This document shows positions 14,622-19,208 of a DNA stretch of 19,208 nt, piece by piece (position 1 is the first letter of the stretch; each line of letters begins with the position of its first letter). The position numbers and the translations under genes are program-made. The DNA comes from Bacteroidota bacterium. GTDB taxonomy: Bacteria > Bacteroidota > Bacteroidia > Flavobacteriales > Flavobacteriaceae. The DNA is taken from positions 1 through 19,208 of the forward strand of contig SMXJ01000173.1 in assembly GCA_004356305.1 (NCBI GenBank). The letters are read 5' to 3'. The notes beneath the pieces were generated by a model, which did no database searches, was not told the origin of the DNA, and saw nothing but the letters and a program-made list of their open reading frames with translations.

Positions 14622-16049
14622 TTATTGTTTGAACAAAGATGCTCGTTTACTTAAATCTTGAATTAGCTTCTCTTCTTCTTCGCTTTCCAGTAAAACGTTA
14701 TAGTTTTTCCAAAATTCTTTATTATAAGGCCTCGATGAAAAAATGTCTTCAGACCATTCATTTTGTAATGCCTGGTTTATAATATCCGGATCCAGAATGA
14801 TCTCAGTAAACAATATTTCTTGAATTGTATAGTAAAATTGCTCATCTCTGTCAATGCCCAGCTCCTCTTCCATTTTTTCTTTTTCCGAAGACCTATCCCC
14901 TATCTTAACCAGCTTAGGTGTTTCATAATAATAATAATTAGGATACATTTTGTTTTCGTACTCCATATAAGTCATTATGAGTTTATGATTGACCTGTGTA
15001 TCAAACAGGCTCTTGCTTCTGTTTTTTTGAACATCTGAAGCGGCAACCAACTCATACTCTATTTTTTTAATGGCATAATTATCCCAATAAATGTATAGCC
15101 AACCGTTTGCCTCATAACCTTCGTTGTATATGTATTTGGTATTTAAACCGATGAAATCTTTACTCTTAGAAATTTTTATCTTGTAAAGCTTTCTTTCATT
15201 ATCAACCAGAATGGTATCTAGATCAAACTGATGTTTATCAAGCATATCTTTACCAAATAAAGCCAGTTGCATATTCGAATTTCGCACCAAATTAAGTCGT
15301 CCTCTAAAGAAATTCTCTAAACCATTAACCCTTCTGTCATTCCACTTTATAGCATCGATTAAAGATGATGTTTCAATAGTATCCCTGTCTAGTTTTTTAG
15401 ATTTTAGATCGATGTTTTTTGCATGGTATTTTAGATACGAATAATATGTAAATAAACTATCAACATCTCTTAAATCATAACTCTTTCTGATTTCATCAAC
15501 ATTGATTTTTAAATTATCCATAGCACCGGAAGCATAACTGGAATCATACAAGGTAAGCGCACTTTCAATGAGCCATTTGAATTCTTTTTTATTGCGCTCT
15601 TTGTGTCTCAAAAACCCTTTTAGCAAATACGGCTGCTCCGGTAAATTTTCTGATAATCGTTTAATTGCCCTCAACACTATATCATTACCTGTTTTGGGTC
15701 TCGTCTCTGCTATAAGTAATACTTCATCTAAAGAAGCTATATCTTCTTCCAGATATACATCCATAGTAGAATCAAAATCGCTTATAGTGGTTTTAAAACT
15801 TTTATAGCCTATAGAAGATATAATAAGAGTATCTTTTTCAAATTCTCGAGGAACGAATAAAACAAATTTACCATCCGCATTACTTATAGTTCCTATGGTC
15901 GTATTTTTAAGATAAATACTAGCGCTTTCTATTGGAAGAAACGTCAAAAAATCAAGGATCTTACTCTTGATCTCTGTTTGAGAAAAAGCATTTATACAAA
16001 AGAAACAAATCGATAAACTAAAAAGTTGTTTTGAATAACTATACTTCAT
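14622..16049 (-). CDS. Secreted carboxypeptidase-regulatory-like domain protein, function unknown
   Basis: A 475-residue exported protein. The signal peptide is residues 1-23, with likely cleavage at AFS/Q24 in the common flavobacterial style. Residues about 26-105 form a carboxypeptidase-regulatory-like beta-sandwich (SASIYLKNTTIGTISNADGK, then ISSIGYKSF), the module that also precedes many SusC-type receptors. The rest (about 110-475) is charged and has no TonB plug or beta-barrel, so this is not a SusC protein. I recognise no enzyme motif; a periplasmic or surface role is inferred from the signal peptide only. The DNA is visibly more A/T-rich than its neighbours. It stands alone between rpsU and the dehydrogenase, with a T-rich tail after the stop but no clear terminator hairpin. 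Confidence 0.85.
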   Translation of the reverse strand: MKYSYSKQLFSLSICFFCINAFSQTEIKSKILDFLTFLPIESASIYLKNTTIGTISNADGKFVLFVPREFEKDTLIISSIGYKSFKTTISDFDSTMDVYLEEDIASLDEVLLIAETRPKTGNDIVLRAIKRLSENLPEQPYLLKGFLRHKERNKKEFKWLIESALTLYDSSYASGAMDNLKINVDEIRKSYDLRDVDSLFTYYSYLKYHAKNIDLKSKKLDRDTIETSSLIDAIKWNDRRVNGLENFFRGRLNLVRNSNMQLALFGKDMLDKHQFDLDTILVDNERKLYKIKISKSKDFIGLNTKYIYNEGYEANGWLYIYWDNYAIKKIEYELVAASDVQKNRSKSLFDTQVNHKLIMTYMEYENKMYPNYYYYETPKLVKIGDRSSEKEKMEEELGIDRDEQFYYTIQEILFTEIILDPDIINQALQNEWSEDIFSSRPYNKEFWKNYNVLLESEEEEKLIQDLSKRASLFKQ

Positions 16050-16139
16050 CTTTTGTAAATAAATTTAAATTGACTTCACTATCATCTCGCTAAATAGGAA
16101 GACCAAAAGTGGAACTAACCAGCAGTGTTCTAGGTGACT

Positions 16140-16179
16140 GGTCTATAATCTTTCCCATCAATAACAATTTTAGCAATAA
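16140..16179 (-). repeat. Duplicate of the end of the acyl-CoA dehydrogenase gene
   Basis: These 40 bases are identical to 16220-16259, which encode residues near the C-terminal end (part of IIAKIVIDGKDYRP). The copies are exactly 80 bp apart. The copy is outside the gene, past its stop codon, and is not translated as part of it. It looks like the residue of a local tandem duplication. Confidence 0.9.
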
Positions 16180-16204
16180 AATTTTAATTTTTGTTAAAAT
16201 TGTT
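16163..16204 (-). other. A/T-rich hairpin after the acyl-CoA dehydrogenase gene
   Basis: A perfect 10-bp inverted repeat (16163-16172 with 16195-16204) encloses a 22-base A/T-rich loop directly after the stop codon. One arm belongs to the duplicated 40-bp segment. The other arm can equally pair with the same sequence inside the coding end (16243-16252). There is no T-run after it on the minus strand, so it is at best a weak terminator or mRNA end structure. Confidence 0.4.
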
Positions 16205-16209
16205 AAACA

Positions 16210-17376
16210 CTATTTCGAAGGTCTATAATCTTTCCCATCAATAACAATTTTAGCAATAATCTCACGAAGGATTTCACTCGTTCCACCACCAATAGGGCCT
16301 AAGCGACTGTCACGAAACAATCGTGCCATGGGGTAATCTTCCATATAACCATATCCCCCAAGTAATTGAAGGCATTCATAAGCCACCTCATCAGCCACTT
16401 TGGTAGAGGTTAATTTAGCCATAGTGGCCTCTTTAACCATATAGTCTCCCTTATTTAAACCCTGGGCAGTTTGGTAATTAAACGATTTACATACCGCGAC
16501 CTCTGCCATCAGTTGCGCTATCTTATGACGTAAGGCTTGAAACTTCGAAATACTTTGTCCAAAGGCGGTACGGTCCTTCATATATTGTATAGTATACTCA
16601 AGCGCCCATTCACTACGAGCATGGGCATTCACGGCCATTATAAGTCGTTCCAGAGCGAAGTGCTGCATTAAATAACCAAAGCCTTCGTTCTCATCACCCA
16701 TTAAATTTTCAAGTGGAATTTCAACATTGTCAAAGGCGATCTCGGCGGTATCACTGGCACGCCATCCTAACTTATCCAATTTGGTAGCCGAGACACCGGG
16801 CGTTTCACAGTCGATAACAAAAATACTTATCCCTTTGTTTCCAGATTCGGGATCGGTCTTTGCAGCAACGATCATATAATCACAGTACACACCATTGGTA
16901 ATAAAGGTCTTGGAACCATTGATGAGGTATTTATCCCCTTGCTTCACGGCTGTAGTTCGCATCCCTCCTACGTCACTTCCTCCAAATGGTTCCGTAATAC
17001 ACAGGCATCCTATTTTTTCGCCGGTGATACTTGGCCTGAGATATTTCTCCTTTTGTTCATGATTACCTTCTTTATTAAGGTGGGTCATCGCGAGATAGGC
17101 ATGCGCCCACATGGCAGCGGCAAAGCCACCGGAGTTGATCTTTTGCAATTCTTCCAAAAAGATCACTGTATAAAATAATTCGAGTTGCAATCCGCCATAG
17201 GTTTCGGGGGAATTAATTCCGAAATATCCCATCTCGCCCATTTTCTTCCAAATAAAGCGATCGATTTTTCCCGATTTTTCCCACTTCTCTATATGCGGTA
17301 CAACTTCTTTCCGTAAAAAATCCTGAAAACTTTTTCTGAAGAAATCGTGTTCTTCAGTAAAATAAATACTATTCAT
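16210..17376 (-). CDS. Acyl-CoA dehydrogenase (long-chain/isovaleryl-type active site)
   Basis: A complete 388-residue FAD-dependent acyl-CoA dehydrogenase. It oxidises an acyl-CoA to the trans-2-enoyl-CoA and passes electrons to ETF. The N-terminal helical domain is about 5-118. The middle beta domain starts with the flavin-binding ITEPFGGSDVGGMRTTA (127-143), and the C-terminal helical domain carries RTAFGQSISKFQ and LQLLGGYGYMEDYP. The usual medium/short-chain catalytic glutamate just before GT in the C-terminal motif is glycine here (G364, in PIGGGTSEI). A glutamate sits at E243 in ALERL, the position used by long-chain and isovaleryl-CoA dehydrogenases. The exact substrate cannot be read from the sequence. 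An AAGG before the ATG is a weak ribosome site. Confidence 0.93.
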   Translation of the reverse strand: MNSIYFTEEHDFFRKSFQDFLRKEVVPHIEKWEKSGKIDRFIWKKMGEMGYFGINSPETYGGLQLELFYTVIFLEELQKINSGGFAAAMWAHAYLAMTHLNKEGNHEQKEKYLRPSITGEKIGCLCITEPFGGSDVGGMRTTAVKQGDKYLINGSKTFITNGVYCDYMIVAAKTDPESGNKGISIFVIDCETPGVSATKLDKLGWRASDTAEIAFDNVEIPLENLMGDENEGFGYLMQHFALERLIMAVNAHARSEWALEYTIQYMKDRTAFGQSISKFQALRHKIAQLMAEVAVCKSFNYQTAQGLNKGDYMVKEATMAKLTSTKVADEVAYECLQLLGGYGYMEDYPMARLFRDSRLGPIGGGTSEILREIIAKIVIDGKDYRPSK

Positions 17377-17433
17377 CCACCTTCTATTTAAGCTGATAAA
17401 TTTAGTGATACTCGAAGAAGTATAGGTCTAAAT

Positions 17434-18321
17434 TTATATTTGGTCAGCAGACAAATATAAAGCAATTAACTCTAACTTACGAGGGGTAATTCCTTCGATT
17501 TTCAGCAATTCTGAAAGGTATTCAACCCCTTCTCTCAGCCTCACGAATTCCCAAATTTTCTTGCCCATATCAAAGGACACACCCGGAATAGTAGCAAGGT
17601 CGGAAGCCGAAGACGTATTGATATTCATCTTTTCGATGGGCTGAGGTGTTTTCACCGTAAACCGGAGCAGCGTACGTTGAACAACGTCTGGTTTCAAACC
17701 CCAAATATCATACAGCTGCAGATCGTGACTGAATCCTCCTAATTTCTCCCGCCTTTCCACAATGCGTTTACTCAATATTTCTCCTATACCACTTACCTCT
17801 TGAAGATCTTCCGGCGTCGCTATATTAATATCCTTTTTTTCTGAAAAAGAAAGCTTTGAAGTAAACCGGTTATAACGCTCCTTTTTTGGCCTCGGATTCG
17901 TTACCCATTCCGGGAATTTGAAAAACGGACTCATCTTTTCCAGAACCGAATCCGGTACCTGAGTGACACGTTTGAAATCCGCTATAGAATTGATCCATTG
18001 ATCCTTCTCCCGAAATTCTTTCAGACGATCGAATCCTGCAGGGGTCATCCCAAGTGTATACGCTTTGAAATCGGTTATAAAGTTGGGATTGAAGGGATAC
18101 AGCTTCGGTTTTCTAAGTTCAATTTCAGCAAAACGAAGAGAATCGACTTTCCGTAGTAATTCGATCATTTTTGCGGAAGAAGTATCAAAGGATTTTTCTT
18201 CAGTAAAAGAAACAAAAAGGCTGATATATAGCAGCCCTGTGAGTAGGGTCAGTAAAAGTAAAATCCCAACTCGTTGGCTTCTATCGAAACCGAGATGGGA
18301 TTTCAGTTGTCTAATTTTCAT
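17434..18321 (-). CDS. Membrane-anchored helix-hairpin-helix protein (ComEA-like repeats)
   Basis: A 295-residue protein with one N-terminal membrane span at about 18-38 after a short basic segment, so the bulk is probably outside the cytoplasm. Three helix-hairpin-helix modules follow: about 78-138 (FKAYTLGMTPAGFDRLKEF), 164-222 (DINIATPEDLQEVSGIGEIL) and 232-292 (MNINTSSASDLATIPGV). Such modules in ComEA bind DNA during uptake. Flavobacterial proteins of this kind are generally annotated only as helix-hairpin-helix proteins, and I cannot say that this one acts in competence. A GGAG lies two bases before the ATG. The next gene, acyl-CoA dehydrogenase, follows after 57 bp. Confidence 0.85.
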   Translation of the reverse strand: MKIRQLKSHLGFDRSQRVGILLLLTLLTGLLYISLFVSFTEEKSFDTSSAKMIELLRKVDSLRFAEIELRKPKLYPFNPNFITDFKAYTLGMTPAGFDRLKEFREKDQWINSIADFKRVTQVPDSVLEKMSPFFKFPEWVTNPRPKKERYNRFTSKLSFSEKKDINIATPEDLQEVSGIGEILSKRIVERREKLGGFSHDLQLYDIWGLKPDVVQRTLLRFTVKTPQPIEKMNINTSSASDLATIPGVSFDMGKKIWEFVRLREGVEYLSELLKIEGITPRKLELIALYLSADQI

Positions 18322-18378
18322 AACTCCACAATTTTAAATGCCGGGGAGTTAGTAAAATAGTTTTATTCTAAATTGTCA

Positions 18379-19208
18379 CTATCGTGCGACTTTTATCGCA
18401 TCGAGATACCTCCTAAGCTGTTTTTTAACAACTGGGAAAAGGAAGAACAGGCCTACCATGTTCGGGAAGATCATCGCGAAGATCATCGCGTCTGAGAAAT
18501 CCCAAATCGATTGCATATTCGCTGCGGCTCCAATAATCACAAAAATCAAGAATAATAATTTATACACTAAGTCCATGGTTTTCCCTCGACCAAAAAGATA
18601 CTTCCATGATTGGAGTCCATAATAGGACCAGGAAATCATGGTTGATACTGCAAATAGTACGACTGCAACTGTCAAGAATATATTGGAATAAGGTATGAAT
18701 TCAGCAAAGGCCTTTGAAGTAATTCCGGCGCCTTCGTAAGATAAGCCGTCAATAATTACAGCACCAGTTCCGTCGCCTCCATAATCAAAATAGCCTCCGA
18801 AGTTAAAGATGATAATCACCAACGCCGTCATCGTACAGATCACTATTGTATCTATAAATGGTTCCAGTAAAGACACCAGCCCTTCACTGGCCGAGTATCT
18901 TGTTTTCACCGCCGAGTGGGCAATGGCAGCAGATCCTGCGCCGGCTTCATTCGAGAATGCGGCACGCTTAAATCCTACTAACAAAACTCCAATTACACTT
19001 CCAACTCCAATAGCCGTGGGATTGAATGCTTCCCTTATTATTAACGCAATAGCATCATCAATTAATGAAAAGTTGTCTAAGATGATATACGAACAAGCTC
19101 CTATATAGAGGATGGCCATAAAAGGAACTATTTTTTCGGTCACCGATGCTATTCTTTTAATTCCACCTATAATAATAATACCAACCAAAATAGCCAGGAT
19201 AATACCAA
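18379..19208 (-). CDS. AGCS-family sodium:alanine symporter (5' end outside window)
   Basis: The C-terminal 275 codons of a sodium-coupled amino-acid carrier of the AGCS (alanine/glycine:cation symporter) family. The frame runs off the window at 19208. A TTG codon at 19188-19186 is not a start, because the family sequence GIILAILVGIIIIGGIKRIA continues through it. The diagnostic AFSNEAGAGSAAIAHSAVKT stretch is present, with several membrane segments before and after it (for example IVPFMAILYIGACSYIIL, IVICTMTALVIIIF and IFLTVAVVLFAVSTMISW). The tail is short and basic (LRRYLDAIKVAR). The transported amino acid cannot be fixed from this part. It is followed after 57 bp by the helix-hairpin-helix gene without a clear terminator. 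Confidence 0.93.
   Translation of the reverse strand, partial: GIILAILVGIIIIGGIKRIASVTEKIVPFMAILYIGACSYIILDNFSLIDDAIALIIREAFNPTAIGVGSVIGVLLVGFKRAAFSNEAGAGSAAIAHSAVKTRYSASEGLVSLLEPFIDTIVICTMTALVIIIFNFGGYFDYGGDGTGAVIIDGLSYEGAGITSKAFAEFIPYSNIFLTVAVVLFAVSTMISWSYYGLQSWKYLFGRGKTMDLVYKLLFLIFVIIGAAANMQSIWDFSDAMIFAMIFPNMVGLFFLFPVVKKQLRRYLDAIKVAR

Noticed and set aside
14622..16049. SusC/TonB-dependent receptor
   Set aside because: The protein shares the N-terminal carboxypeptidase-regulatory-like module but lacks the plug and beta-barrel and is far too short.
19186..19188. Start of the AGCS transporter at this codon
   Set aside because: The codon is TTG and family sequence continues upstream of it, so the gene is simply cut by the window end.

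Overview
The window looks like the chromosome of a flavobacterium (Bacteroidota, Flavobacteriaceae-like). The evidence is the family-typical protein sequences (RpoB, bL12, a small bS21), promoters of the TAnnTTTG type, start codons that mostly lack Shine-Dalgarno sequences, tRNA genes without encoded CCA, and a secreted carboxypeptidase-regulatory-like protein. Every gene I can support is on the minus strand, so transcription runs from high to low coordinates.

In transcription order, the high end begins with the C-terminal part of an AGCS-family sodium:amino-acid symporter (cut by the window end). Next come a membrane-anchored protein with three helix-hairpin-helix modules, an acyl-CoA dehydrogenase, and a secreted protein of unknown role with an N-terminal carboxypeptidase-regulatory-like domain. 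A perfect 40-bp duplication of the end of the dehydrogenase gene lies just after that gene. Then comes rpsU (bS21) with its own promoter, a very strong Shine-Dalgarno sequence and its own terminator, followed by a tyrosine recombinase (xerC-like) and a short ribosome hibernation factor (hpf), closed by a textbook terminator.

From about 12.9 kb down to position 1 lies the information-processing cluster: tRNA-Thr(TGT), tRNA-Tyr(GTA), tRNA-Gly(TCC), tRNA-Thr(GGT), tuf, tRNA-Trp(CCA), secE, nusG, rplK, rplA, rplJ, rplL, rpoB and rpoC (3' end outside the window). The four tRNAs before tuf have the same order and anticodons as the E. coli thrU-tyrU-glyT-thrT-tufB operon. Promoter-like elements precede tRNA-Thr(TGT) and tRNA-Gly. 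Hairpins sit between tuf and tRNA-Trp, between rplL and rpoB, and between rpoB and rpoC, where they could tune the relative output of EF-Tu, ribosomal proteins and RNA polymerase.

I found no CRISPR array, insertion sequence, toxin-antitoxin pair or defence system. The most interesting signal is the rpsU leader: a near-perfect Shine-Dalgarno in a genome that otherwise barely uses them. It fits the autoregulation described in Flavobacterium johnsoniae, where ribosomes lacking bS21 expose their anti-Shine-Dalgarno. Secondary points of interest are a decayed copy of a tRNA-Thr 3' end, the 40-bp gene-end duplication, and a promoter that overlaps a terminator.
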